In this document: positions 9,423-20,670 of the stretch, in pieces | How positions within the stretch are numbered: the stretch's first letter is position 1 | Layout: every line of letters starts with the position of its first letter | Source: Arion vulgaris | Taxonomy: Eukaryota; Mollusca; Gastropoda; Stylommatophora; Arionidae | Reading direction: 5' to 3' | Assembly (NCBI GenBank): GCA_020796225.1 | Contig: CM036753.1 | Span: 79,257,441 to 79,321,440 of the forward strand | DNA length: 64,000 bases | Notes under the pieces: model-generated | Databases searched by the model: none | What the model was told of the DNA's origin: nothing | What the model saw: the letters and a program-made list of their open reading frames with translations, nothing else | Translations under genes and position numbers: made by a program

Positions 9423-12400
9423 TCGTATCAACTATACTTTGGTTGACTGAAAGATAAGTCAGTCTATAGATAACATAGATCTGTTCATTACTTAACTAAT
9501 CGGTCCACTCACTGACACATTTCACCCATGTGTTGCCGTGTTACCATATGGAGTGCTTGAAGATGTAGAAGAAGTATTAGATGTATCAACTATACTTTGG
9601 TTGACTGAAAGATAAGTCAGTCTATAGATAACATAGATCTGTTCATTACTTAACTAATCGGTCCACTCACTGACTCATTTCACCCATGTGTTGCCGTGTT
9701 ACCATATGGAGTGCTTGAAGATGTAGAAGAAGTATTAGATGTATCAACTATACTTTGGTTGACTGAAAGATAAGTCAGTCTATAGATAACATAGATCTGT
9801 TCATTACTTAACTAATCGGTCAACTCACTGACTCATTTCACCCATGTGTTGCCGTGTTACCATATGGAGTGCTTGAAGATGTAGAAGAAGTATTAGATGT
9901 ATCAACTATACTTTGGTTGACTGAAAGATAAGTCAGTCTATAGATAACATAGATCTGTTCATTACTTAACTAATCGGTCCACTCACTGACTCATTTCACC
10001 CATGTGTTGCCGTGTTACCATATGGAGTGCTTGAAGATGTAGAAGAAGTATTAGATGTATCAACTATACTTTGGTTGACTGAAAGATAAGTCAGTCTATA
10101 GATAACATAGATCTGTTCATTACTTAACTAATCGGTCCACTCACTGACTCATTTCACCCATGTGTTGCCGTGTTACCATATGGAGTGCTTGAAGATGTAG
10201 AAGAAGTATTAGATGTATCAACTATACTTTGGTTGACTGAAAGATAAGTCAGTCTATAGATAACATAGATCTGTTCATTACTTAACTAACCGGTCCACTC
10301 ACTGACTCATTTCACCCATGTGTTGCCGTGTTACCATATGGAGTGCTTGAAGATGTAGAAGAAGTATTAGATGTATCAACTATACTTTGGTTGACTGAAA
10401 GATAAGTCAGTCTATAGATAACATAGATCTGTTCATTACTTAACTAATCGGTCCACTCACTGACTCATTTCACCCATGTGTTGCCGTGTTACCATATGGA
10501 GTGCTTGAAGATGTAGAAGAAGTATTAGATGTATCAACTATACTTTGGTTGACTGAAAGATAAGTCAGTCTATAGATAACATAGATCTGTTCATTACTTA
10601 ACTAATCGATCCACTCACTGACTCATTTCACCCATGTGTTGCCGTGTTACCATATGGAGTGCTTGAAGATGTAGAAGAAGTATTAGATGTATCAACTATA
10701 CTTTGGTTGACTGAAAGATAAGTCTATAGATAACATAGATCTGTTCATTACTTAACTAATCGGTCCACTCACTGACTCATTTCGCCCATGTGTTGCCGTG
10801 TTACCATATGGAGTGCTTGAAGATGTAGAAGAAGTATTAGATGTATCAACTATACTTTGGTTGACTGAAAGATAAGTCTATAGATAACATAGATCTGTTC
10901 ATTACTTAACTAATCGGTCCACTCACTGACTCATTTCGCCCATGTGTTGCCGTGTTACCATATGGAGTGCTTGAAGATGTAGAAGAAGTATTAGATGTAT
11001 CAACTATACTTTGGTTGACTGAAAGATAAGTCTATAGATAACATAGATCTGTTCATTACTTAACTAATCGGTCCACTCACTGACTCATTTCACCCATGTG
11101 TTGCCGTGTTACCATATGGAGTGCTTGAAGATGTAGAAGAAGTATTAGATGTATCAACTATACTTTGGTTGACTGAAAGATAAGTCAGTCTATAGATAAC
11201 ATAGATCTGTTCATTACTTAACTAATCGGTCCACTCACTGACACATTTCACCCATGTGTTGCCGTGTTACCATATGGAGTGCTTGAAGATGTAGAAGAAG
11301 TATTAGATGTATCAACTATACTTTGGTTGACTGAAAGATAAGTCAGTCTATAGATAACATAGATCTGTTCATTACTTAACTAATCGATCCACTCACTGAC
11401 TCATTTCACCCATGTGTTGCCGTGTTACCATATGGAGTGCTTGAAGATGTAGAAGAAGTATTAGATGTATCAACTATACTTTGGTTGACTGAAAGATAAG
11501 TCAGTCTATAGATAACATATATCTGTTCATTACTTAACTAATCGATCCACTCACTGACTCATTTCACCCATGTGTTGCCGTGTTACCATATGGAGTGCTT
11601 GAAGATGTAGAAGAAGTATTAGATGTATCAACTATACTTTGGTTGACTGAAAGATAAGTCAGTCTATAGATAACATAGATCTGTTCATTACTTAACTAAT
11701 CGGTCCACTCACTGACTCATTTCGCCCATGTGTTGCCGTGTTACCATATGGAGTGCTTGAAGATGTAGAAGAAGTATTAGATGTATCAACTATACTTTGG
11801 TTGACTGAAAGATAAGTCTATAGATAACATAGATCTGTTCATTACTTAACTAATCGGTCCACTCACTGACTCATTTCACCCATGTGTTGCCGTGTTACCA
11901 TATGGAGTGCTTGAAGATGTAGAAGAAGTATTAGATGTATCAACTATACTTTGGTTGACTGAAAGATAAGTCTATAGATAACATAGATCTGTTCATTACT
12001 TAACTAATCGATCCACTCACTGACTCATTTCACCCTTGTGTTGCCGTGTTACCATATGGAGTGCTTGAAGATGTAGAAGAAGTATTAGATGTATCAACTA
12101 TACTTTGGTTGACTGAAAGATAAGTCAGTCTATAGATAACATAGATCTGTTCATTACTTAACTAATCGATCCACTCACTGACTCATTTCACCCATGTGTT
12201 GCCGTGTTACCATATGGAGTGCTTGAAGATGTAGAAGAAGTATTAGATGTATCAACTATACTTTGGTTGACTGAAAGATAAGTCAGTCTATAGATAACAT
12301 AGATCTGTTCATTACTTAACTAATCGATCCACTCACTGACTCATTTCACCCATGTGTTGCCGTGTTACCATATGGAGTGCTTGAAGATGTAGAAGAAGTA

Positions 12401-13790
12401 TTAGATGTATCAACTATACTTTGGTTGACTGAAAGATAAGTCAGTCTATAGATAACATAGATCTGTTCATTACTTAACTAATCGGTCCACTCACTGACTC
12501 ATTTCACCCATGTGTTGCCGTGTTACCATATGGAGTGCTTGAAGATGTAGAAGAAGTATTAGATGTATCAACTATACTTTGGTTGACTGAAAGATAAGTC
12601 AGTCTATAGATAACATAGATCTGTTCATTACTTAACTAATCGGTCCACTCACTGACTCATTTCGCCCATGTGTTGCCGTGTTACCATATGGAGTGCTTGA
12701 AGATGTAGAAGAAGTATTAGATGTATCAACTATACTTTGGTTGACTGAAAGATAAGTCAGTCTATAGATAACATAGATCTGTTCATTACTTAACTAATCG
12801 ATCCACTCACTGACTCATTTCACCCATGTGTTGCCGTGTTACCATATGGAGTGCTTGAAGATGTAGAAGAAGTATTAGATGTATCAACTATACTTTGGTT
12901 GACTGAAAGATAAGTCAGTCTATAGATAACATAGATCTGTTCATTACTTAACTAATCGATCCACTCACTGACTCATTTCACCCATGTGTTGCCGTGTTAC
13001 CATATGGAGTGCTTGAAGATGTAGAAGAAGTATTAGATGTATCAACTATACTTTGGTTGACTGAAAGATAAGTCAGTCTATAGATAACATAGATCTGTTC
13101 ATTACTTAACTAATCGGTCCACTCACTGACTCATTTCGCCCATGTGTTGCCGTGTTACCATATGGAGTGCTTGAAGATGTAGAAGAAGTATTAGATGTAT
13201 CAACTATACTTTGGTTGACTGAAAGATAAGTCAGTCTATAGATAACATAGATCTGTTCATTACTTAACTAATCGGTCCACTCACTGACTCATTTCACCCA
13301 TGTGTTGCCGTGTTACCATATGGAGTGCTTGAAGATGTAGAAGAAGTATTAGATGTATCAACTATACTTTGGTTGACTGAAAGATAAGTCAGTCTATAGA
13401 TAACATAGATCTGTTCATTACTTAACTAATCGGTCCACTCACTGACACATTTCGCCCATGTGTTGCCGTGTTACCATATGGAGTGCTTGAAGATGTAGAA
13501 GAAGTATTAGATGTATCAACTATACTTTGGTTGACTGAAAGATAAGTCAGTCTATAGATAACATAGATCTGTTCATTACTTAACTAATCGATCCACTCAC
13601 TGACTCATTTCGCCCATGTGTTGCCGTGTTACCATATGGAGTGCTTGAAGATGTAGAAGAAGTATTAGATGTATCAACTATACTTTGGTTGACTGAAAGA
13701 TAAGTCAGTCTATAGATAACATAGATCTGTTCATTACTTAACTAATCGGTCCACTCACTGACTCATTTCGCCCATGTGTTGCCCTGGTTC
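9423..13790 (+). repeat. 158-bp satellite array, about 28 units
   Basis: Units are spaced 158 bp apart; GATGTATCAACTATAC starts at about 9580, 9738 and 9896. Some units are 154 bp because CAGT is missing in GATAAGTCAGTCTATAG. Other recurrent variants are ATCGGTCC/ATCGATCC, CACCCATG/CGCCCATG and ACTCAT/ACACAT. Identity between units is very high. About 105 bp of each unit is unique sequence; the rest (CACCCATGTGTTGCC, GTGTTA, CCATATGGAGTGCTTGAAG, AAG tail) is an internally deleted SINE2. No open frame persists through the array. Confidence 0.97.
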
Positions 13791-14035
13791 TCAAGGGGAG
13801 CAAAGAATAGTAACTCTACGTCCTACGACGCATGTCGTAAGAGGCGATTGATGTAGAGGGTCTGGGAAGCTACCTAGTAAATAAAAAGCGTCGTAGAAAT
13901 CTGATGTGCTTTCCTACTTGTAGGCGCATAACTCGCGCAACGTATAATCGCTCTTAGGTTCGGATAAAATACAAATAGTGATTAACAAGTGGTCCATATG
14001 GAGTGCTTGAAGATGTAGAAGAAGTATTAGATGTA
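13783..14035 (+). repeat. Full-length SINE2 in the last unit of the 158-bp array
   Basis: After the unit's CGCCCATGTGTTGCC, the sequence does not jump to GTGTTACC as in the other units. It runs through a complete SINE2 body (GGAGCAAAGAATAGTAAC, CATGTCGTAAGAGGCGAT, CTACTTGTAGGCGCATAACT, GTGATTAACAAGTGG) before CCATATGGAGTGCTTGAAG resumes. About 205 bp are thus present here that the other units lack. This looks like the parental form of the unit. Confidence 0.9.
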
Positions 14036-14370
14036 TCAACTATGCTTTGATTGACTGAAAGATAAGTCAGTGGGGGTCTATGTGGCAAGCCCTTTGCCTT
14101 GCGGGTTGATGGTCGTGGGTTCGAATCCGGACCCCGGCCTTTTGTTCACAAGTGCAGTTTTTTCCAGAGACCCCTAGGATTGTTGCCGGAGCTACTAAGT
14201 TCGTGTTTTGTGCAATACTCTCGGCAGGTGGCGTGCGATTTCTGCTGAGAGGGACCGGGCCATATGGGGTAAAACCCGGTGCAATGAAGTCAATCCTTTG
14301 GCTGTAAAACCCTGTTTAGATAACATAGATCTGTTCATTAACTAATCGGTCCATTCACTTACTAATTTTT
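14036..14370 (+). repeat. Final 158-bp unit, split by a SINE3
   Basis: The unit starts TCAACTATGCTTTGATTGAC (more diverged than inside the array), is broken after GATAAGTCAGT by a SINE3, and resumes at TAGATAACATAGATCTG to about 14360. Its divergence fits an edge unit that escaped homogenisation. Confidence 0.85.
14072..14313 (+). repeat. SINE3, tRNA-derived SINE
   Basis: The tRNA-like head has an A-box-like region (TCTATGTGGCAAGCCC) and a good B box (GGTTCGAATCC). The body follows: TCACAAGTGCAGTTTTTTCC, AGAGACCCCTAGGATTGTTG, ACTCTCGGCAGGTGG and GAGGGACCGGGCCATATGG. It ends CAATGAAGTCAATCCTTTGG. Further copies are at 17417, 17599, 49890, 52010 and 54514. It is inserted in the last satellite unit. 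Confidence 0.9.
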
Positions 14371-14790
14371 TCATTAGTTTGCTAACTAGTAGAACCAATG
14401 ACTAAACAGTTAATAGATTGATAATTTCGTTCATGTTTATACTAATTATTTGATGCCTTCACTAAATCGTATCTAGTTGATTGAGTTATTTATTCGTTAA
14501 GTGATTGTTGCTGTCAGATTTGAGTTTTCTAAGTCACGTGTATATCGTCACATACACACAACTGTAGTAACTTAACTTAGTACATGAGATAGCCCTGTGT
14601 CACTATCGCTTTAAAGAAAATAAGTACCCAAACTGTATCATCATTGCAAGACAGAATACAAAAACTCTAGTTATAACATCCTCACTTGAAAAAATACATG
14701 TATTTCAATTTTGACTACATCTAGCTTCTACAAGTGCTTTACATTTTTAAAATATTTGTAAATGGGATTTACCAGTAGTGTCACTGAGGT
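14371..14790. other. No gene seen
   Basis: AT-rich sequence without recognisable repeat or coding signal. Confidence 0.4.
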
Positions 14791-14794
14791 GGAC

Positions 14795-14945
14795 CCAGTT
14801 ACAGTTAAAATATATAAGAATTCCCAGCGTCATCATTCTTTCGATGGAGAACTGCTCAGAGTTTGTTTAAATGACTAATGGCTTTATGAAGCCCCCCATC
14901 CTTTCCTTAAAGGCTAAGATCAATCCAAGATTATTAGTTTCGTTA
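14795..14945 (-). repeat. SINE-U2 body fragment
   Basis: On the minus strand it reads TTGATCTTAGCC, GGGGGCTTCATAAAGCC, TTAAACAAACTCTGAGCAG, TTCTCCATCGAAAGAATGA, CTGGGAATTCTTATATATTT and GGGTCCACCTCAGTGACAC. This is colinear with the other SINE-U2 bodies. The U2-derived head is not preserved. Confidence 0.7.
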
Positions 14946-15289
14946 TAGTTTCGATTTGTGTAATTAACTTAATGTGTTTGTTTGTCATGTAGGGGATTAA
15001 ATCCTCTTTAAGCCGAGGCACGCTCGATTTAACCTAATACAAACCTTTTATTTCCGTGTAGGTCAACAAACATGAAAAATAATCTTCAACTCATTTCGAA
15101 GAATCAAAGTAATTGAACTCAATGAATTAGTTTAATCTTTAATCGATGGTGTATTTAATGTCATGAAATGCTAGCTTGACCGCTGGTTGGTTATTTGTGT
15201 ACTGAATTTTATTTTAATTAATATAATTCCACCTGTACCGTTATACGTTACATACCGCTCTATCCTGGGCAACACGTTCAATCTTCTCT

Positions 15290-15590
15290 TTTTTTTTTTT
15301 TAATGGGCCCGTCCCAGATGTGCCATACCAGGTGGACCCGTACAACGGAACGTGAAAACGTTTATAAAACTATCAAGCCCCATCAATCCTTCGATCGATG
15401 GCACTCCCAGTTTTGTACAAGGGTAGCCATGGGGCTTAATGAAGGCTTCCGACCTTCAGCTTCGATCAAATGGGCACTAGTTCCGTAACACAAGCTGATA
15501 TCTTTGTAAACCCATATAATGAGCCACGTGACAGATATCAAGCGATACAGATACTACACTTTGATCTTAGCAAAAGGCAGAGAAGCGATA
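15290..15590 (-). repeat. SINE-U2 with a long U2 snRNA-derived head
   Basis: On the minus strand the element begins ATCGCTTCTCTGCCTTTTG, then CTAAGATCAAAGTGTAGTA and TCTGT. This is the 5' end of U2 spliceosomal RNA with about two differences in the first 43 nt. Weaker U2-like sequence follows (ATATCTG, CACGTGG, TTATATGG, GGAACTAG), then the SINE body TGCCCATTTGATCGAAGC, GGAAGCCTTCATTAAGCC, and a poly-A tail (T-run at 15290-15302 on plus). It is not a functional U2 gene: one base is missing in the TTTTGGCTAAG region, and the Sm site and 3' stem-loops are not recognisable. Confidence 0.85.
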
Positions 15591-16160
15591 TTTCTTGCCT
15601 CTCTCTGCAAAGTTCGTTCCTTATGTCGTCGTCTCTTTCTTGAATCAGCTGCATCCCGCTTCAATACCTGCTTCGATATTCTTTGATCATTTAAATTTGA
15701 CATAGGTGATTAGTTAATTATATACATACATCTTTAAATTAACCTGTTAATTTGATTTTATATATTAAAATACACTGTTATTTTGATTACTAACGTATAC
15801 TTTGATTGCTTCATCTGTTTGATCGCTAATCTATTGTCTTTTGTAGGCAGGTTGGTATTTTATTTTGTTGTTTCCCTTTGTGTCAATCAAAGGGGCATAA
15901 CCATCAAAATGTTTTAATCTATGAAACGTGAATGATTGGTTCTCTTGTCTCTTTTATATAAAAATGTGACTTCACACATTTAATTTGTAATTTTCTACAT
16001 TAAAGTGTCAGTTCTAGTTTTGCACTACTGAAAATCTTACAAGTTTCAGCTTTACTTTACTCAATAATACTTGGTGATCTGATGCCACATCTGTTCCTCT
16101 ACAGAAGCAGATAGATAGCTGTTACTATCTTTGATACTTCGTGAGCAGTTTAATTTTTTT
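15591..16160. other. No gene seen
   Basis: AT-rich sequence. A plus-strand frame with LQ-type Cys/Ser codons near 15600 is too short to support anything. Confidence 0.4.
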
Positions 16161-16189
16161 TTTTTATGTTTGTTAGTCCACACCGGAGC

Positions 16190-16400
16190 TGTCCATCGTT
16201 TATAACGGCCTTTTGTCTAAGATCAAAGTGCAGTGTCCACTTGATCACTGTCTAAGTGCCAGAGCCTTCAAAAAACGCCGAATATGCAATAAGAAACGCT
16301 TAAACAAACTCCAAGCAGCTCTCATTCAAAAGAATGTCAGCGATCGTAGTTTATACTTTCAACCGTACTTGGCTCATTCGCTGTGACATTTTCAACCAGG
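16190..16400 (+). repeat. SINE-U2 with short U2 head
   Basis: The head reads CATCGTTTATAACGGCC, TTTTGTCTAAGATCAAAGTG, CAGTG. This corresponds to U2 positions 1 to about 33 with a few changes. It joins directly to the body at TCCACTTGATCACTG. The body continues AGAGCCTTCAAAAAACGCC, TTAAACAAACTCCAAGCAG and CTCTCATTCAAAAGAATG. The junction to the body is at the same place as in the 8640 copy, which argues that the U2 head is a heritable part of the element. Confidence 0.8.
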
Positions 16401-16894
16401 GCCCAATTTTAAAATTATACTAAGGCGCATCTGAATCAAACTATAGAGACGCTGGCGCCATGTAAAGATTGCAATACTACAACTACTAATAAAAACAATA
16501 GTTATATTAGTAGTGCTATGAATATAATTAAGATGCCTCCAATTCTCCAAAGAAAAAAAAGGGTGTGGGTTGGGGAAGGACCGGAGGGGAGGTGACAGTA
16601 CAATGATTACAAAATAAAACAAGATGGTGTTCATGGGTGTGCTACGAGAAAACAAGAAAATAATTGTGCTTTCTTGAAATCTGAAATACAGTAAGATAGG
16701 ATCCCATGAATCTATGACATCGGCGTCAATTGCCAGGCAGGCGCTGCGCTGAACACCGTTGGTAGACGCTCTTATAATTCACAATAAAACATACTTTTAA
16801 GTTAACATAGCGTGCCACGGCTTAAAGAGACTTAATCAATCAAGTGTCATACAATACCAATGTAGGCGATAATGTCTCTCCACAACTCTGTCTC

Positions 16895-16904
16895 TCTCTC
16901 ACTG

Positions 16905-16942
<38 letters not shown>
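16895..16942 (+). repeat. (CT)n microsatellite
   Basis: Nearly pure CT dinucleotide run after an imperfect CTGTCTCT stretch. Confidence 0.9.
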
Positions 16943-16951
<9 letters not shown>

Positions 16952-17416
16952 TTTTGATGCAGTTCATCAGATATGACATCGATTTCTTGGCAAACCACGA
17001 TGATATCAGATTATATTGATGGACACAGAATGGCTGAGAAGTGTGTGTTTAAAGTGCTTTGCAGACAAAATTCTTGTGCTCAATGGCATTCAAATTAGTA
17101 CGAGTGGTTAACTCTTACAATACAAAAAAAAATATTCTTGCTAAACCAATTTTCCGACAACCCACTACACGAAGCAAAGTATTAAATAGAAACAAGATTA
17201 ATCACAAGAATCATGAGAACCTATCTGTTTATAATTATTTGTAGAATACCGCTTGAATTCATGAAACAGAGCTCTACGTAGTCTCTTGTACGAAATAGTA
17301 CTGTCTCTTAATATAAAAAGAGCACCCTCTATTCAAAACTATTTCTGATATAAGTAAAAGTTTGATAATACATAGCATATTTAAAGAGTCAACTAGCAAA
17401 GAGTTGAATTAATTGC
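16943..17416. other. No gene seen
   Basis: A 61-codon plus frame around 17059 has no recognisable features; the region is AT-rich and probably old repeat. Confidence 0.4.
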
Positions 17417-17575
17417 ATAGGGTTTCAATGTATGGCTCGGTTCCTCTCGGCAGAAATGTCACGCAGTTTTCTTCAGAGACTTTTGCACGATGTACGAACT
17501 CCGTGGCTCCAGCAAAAACCCTAAGGATGTCCCAGAAAAAAATATCAGTTACGAACATAACGACACCGTTCGAAT
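17417..17575 (-). repeat. SINE3 3' part, inverted
   Basis: Reverse complement of the SINE3 body: on minus, CTGGAGCCACGGAGTTCGTA, ACATTTCTGCCGAGAGG, ACCGAGCCATACATTG, TTGCAAT. The tRNA-like head is lost or unrecognisable. It lies head to head with the next copy. Confidence 0.8.
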
Positions 17576-17598
17576 TCGATATTATACCTTTAAAACAC

Positions 17599-17830
17599 AA
17601 GTTAAGCCCTTTGTCTTGTGAGTCGAAGGTCGTGGGTTCGAGTCCGGGCCGCGCCATTCTGTTCAATAATGCAGTTTTTTTTCCCAGAGACCCTAGGATT
17701 GTTGCTGGAGCTACGGAGTTCGTGCTTTGTGCAATAATCTCGGCAGGTGGCGTGCCATTTCTGCTGAGAGGGACTGAGCCATATGGGGTAAAACCCGGTG
17801 CAATGAAGACAATCCTTCGGCTTTAAAACG
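17599..17830 (+). repeat. SINE3 copy
   Basis: Starts GTTAAGCCCTTTGTCTTGTG with B box GGTTCGAGTCC and the full body through CAATGAAGACAATCCTTCGG and CTTTAAAACGC. It forms an inverted pair with the neighbouring copy. Confidence 0.9.
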
Positions 17831-17954
17831 CAAGTTAATAGAACCCCTTACGTAAGAATATACAATGAGTTTCTAGAACAAACACAAAAGTGCCCGAACA
17901 GATCGATACTATCGAGAAGATTAGTAGATGTAAGTAAAGTAAAGGAACCATTTC

Positions 17955-18168
17955 ATACCTCGTGGTATATAGGGCAATGCAGTGTTAGGCCTGTATCGTT
18001 CATCAACCGTCGGCACACGATGGGTGATGTGGTCCGCATCACGCCAGTCACCTTTACTTTCCTAGAGCATGTCTGGTACCCTCTTGATACTGGGTCGACC
18101 TGAGAGCTGTCGGGAAAATTCTCGCCCACCGCGGGAGTTGAACCCAGATTAGTAGATGTGCCAAACAA
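17955..18168 (-). repeat. Possible tRNA-headed SINE, inverted
   Basis: The minus strand carries a B-box-like GGGTTCAACTCCCGCGG near 18130, followed by a body of about 150 bp (GAATTTTCCCGACAGCTC, GGTACCAGACATGCTC). I see only one copy in the window, so the call rests on the box and the layout. Confidence 0.4.
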
Positions 18169-18534
18169 AAACGACCTATACTTCCTAACATTTGTTCTGA
18201 TGTTTTATTTGCAGAAGAACGTTTCCAGAGACAACGATTATGTATTTGTAGATCATTTCAGCAAGTTTCCACGCTTAGAGCGTTGGATAGAACATTCTTG
18301 CATAACAAGTTCCAATATATGTTGACACTGACACTGAATGTTGTTTGACTTATTAATAGTCTATGTAAATGCCTGTTGAGTCTGCAGTGACCGGTGCAAG
18401 GACGAAATATAACGACCTGCTCCGCTCCGATGGAACACCGTGCAGATGAATCTCTGCTTTTTTCGAGAGCTGTTCAAGTTCCCTTTCTATGTGATTTATC
18501 TTTTTATGTTAACCTGTCTGCACTAAGTGTCTAT
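18169..18534. other. No gene seen; leads into 138-bp array
   Basis: A weak plus-strand open frame (18394-18585) runs into the array and is probably chance. Confidence 0.4.
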
Positions 18535-19782
18535 TGTCTATCCCAAGTTGGAAGATGGAATTGGTTGCCCACTCTTGCTGTTTAGTGTAGGGATGGGAAC
18601 TTTTGCATTCTAGGGTCAGATGAGCCGCTCATGTTGTGTTATATCCGTGTTTATGTAGTGTGGTCTTGATATTGTCTATCCCAAGTTGAAAGATGGAATT
18701 GTTGTCCACTCTGCTGTTTAGTGTAGGGGTGGGAACTTTTGCATTCTAGGGTCAGATGAGCCGCTCATGTTGTGTTATATCCGTGTTTATGTAGTGTGGT
18801 CTTGATATTGTCTATCCCAAGTTGAAAGATGGAATTGGTTACCCACTCTTGCTGTTTAGTGTAGGGATGGGAACTTTTGCATTCTAGGGTCAGATGAGCC
18901 GCTCATGTTGTGTTATATCCGTGTTTATGTAGTGTGGTCTTGATATTGTCTATCCCAAGTTGGAAGATGGAATTGGTTGCCCACTCTTGCTGTTTAGTGT
19001 AGGGATGGGAACTTTTGCATTCTAGGGTCAGATGAGCCGCTCATGTTGTGTTATATCCGTGTTTATGTAGTGTGGTCTTGATATTGTCTATCCCAAGTTG
19101 GAAGATGGAATTGGTTACCCACTCTTGCTGTTTAGTGTAGGGATGGAACTTTGTATTCTAGGGTCAGATGAGCTCGCTCATGTTGTGTTATATCCGTGTT
19201 TATGTAGTGTGGTCTTGATATTGTCTATCCCAAGTTGGAAGATGGAATTGGTTGCCCACTCTTGCTGTTTAGTGTAGGGGTGGGAACTTTTGTATTCTAG
19301 GGTCAGATGAGCCGCTCATGTTGTGTTATATCCGTGTTTATGTAGTGTGGTCTTGATATTGTCTATCCCAAGTTGGAAGATGGAATTGGTTACCCACTCT
19401 TGCTGTTTAGTGTAGGGGTGGGAACTTTTGAATTCTAGGGTCAGATGAGCCGCTCATGTTGTGTTATATCCGTGTTTATGTAGTGTGGTCTTGATATTGT
19501 CTATCCCAAGTTGAAAGATGGAATTGGTTACCCACTCTTGCTGTTTAGTGTAGGGATGGGAACTTTTGCATTCTAGGGTCAGATGAGCCGCTCATGTTGT
19601 GTTATATCCGTGTTTATGTAGTGTGGTCTTGATATTGTCTATCCCAAGTTGGAAGATGGAATTGGTTGCCCACTCTTGCTGTTTAGTGTAGGGATGGGAA
19701 CTTTTGCATTCTAGGGTCAGATGAGCCGCTCATGTTGTGTTATATCCGTGTTTATGTAGTGTGGTCTTGATATTGTCTATCC
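18535..19782 (+). repeat. 138-bp tandem array, 9 units
   Basis: TCCCAAGTTG(G/A)AAGATGG recurs at 18541, 18679, 18815 and 18953, then about every 136-138 bp. Inner landmarks are TGCTGTTTAGTGTAGGG, GCATTCTAGGGTCAGATGAG and GTGTTTATGTAGTGTGGTC. The array ends within TTGTCTATCCATC. A diverged single unit of the same family lies inverted at 37795-37915, so the unit existed as a dispersed element. No conserved reading frame. Confidence 0.95.
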
Positions 19783-19926
19783 ATCTTTTCTTGGTCTTCC
19801 CTTCGCTCTAGTACCTGATCTCTTTTTATTGTATGCTGTTACTGGTGGTTGGTTGTATCCCATATAAGTTTCTACTTTCTTCTAATTTCCACTCTTCATA
19901 TTTCACTACATCGTACATTTAGATCA

Positions 19927-20368
19927 TAGGTTCCCGAAGAGGGCGGCACAGCTCCCCAGTGGGCGCTTAATCCTTCTAGTGGGGCGATAATGAGTTCAGA
20001 AGCATTTGGACGGCTTTCATGGATTAGGGGTTGGTGACTCCTGAAAGAAAAAAAATAATGATATATATTTAAAATAAGTTATTTTCGTGATGTCGTGATG
20101 ATATTTGAATTCTGCATTTTAGTTCATCTTATGCCCGTCCTACACGGTCCATTTTTTCATCAATTTTCAATTTCATGCATATAATCATTTGAAAATTGAC
20201 CATGTATTACAGAAATATATATATCAAGTTTCTATGTCAAAGAGAAATATAACATGTATATATGTGGAAGGGGGCGCTGGCAAACTGTTATAATGTGGAG
20301 ACGGGGGAGGCGTTACAAAATTTATGTTATGCAAAGCGTTCGGTCGGCCGAAAAAGTTCGGGAATCTA
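19927..20368. mobile_element. Possible short hAT-like DNA element
   Basis: Short terminal inverted repeats (TAGGTTCCCGAA left; TTCGGGAATCTA right) enclose about 440 bp of non-coding sequence with GGGCGGCACAGCTCCCC, as in non-autonomous hAT-type elements. No clean 8-bp target duplication is visible, so this is tentative. Confidence 0.35.
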
Positions 20369-20670
20369 TAATCTAGATTCATAGTCTCTGTTCCTGGTAA
20401 TCAAAATCAAAGAGAATGTATCACTTTATTTACAAGAAACTTTATTTTAGCAGTTGCATCCCTTGCACTATTTGCATATTTCGTCGCTATGTCGATTTTC
20501 CTGGTGAAAGTAGAAAATGGTTGTGTTTTTTAAAATTGCAAAACATTTACTTTATTTTATTTATTTAGTGGACTGACTATAAACAATTTTGCATTCTACT
20601 GTGTACCATGTAGCACAAATTTTATCATTTTGTTTGCATGATGTATATATATATGATTATAGCCAATAGG
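20369..20670. other. No gene seen
   Basis: AT-rich; leads into the fold-back at 20671. Confidence 0.4.

Noticed and set aside
9423..13790. CRISPR-like array
   Set aside because: Units are directly adjacent with no unique spacers, 158 bp long, in an animal genome. It is a satellite.
15470..15590. A functional U2 snRNA gene
   Set aside because: Only the first 43 nt match closely. The TTTTGGCTAAG region has lost a base, the Sm site is not recognisable and the sequence continues into a SINE body.
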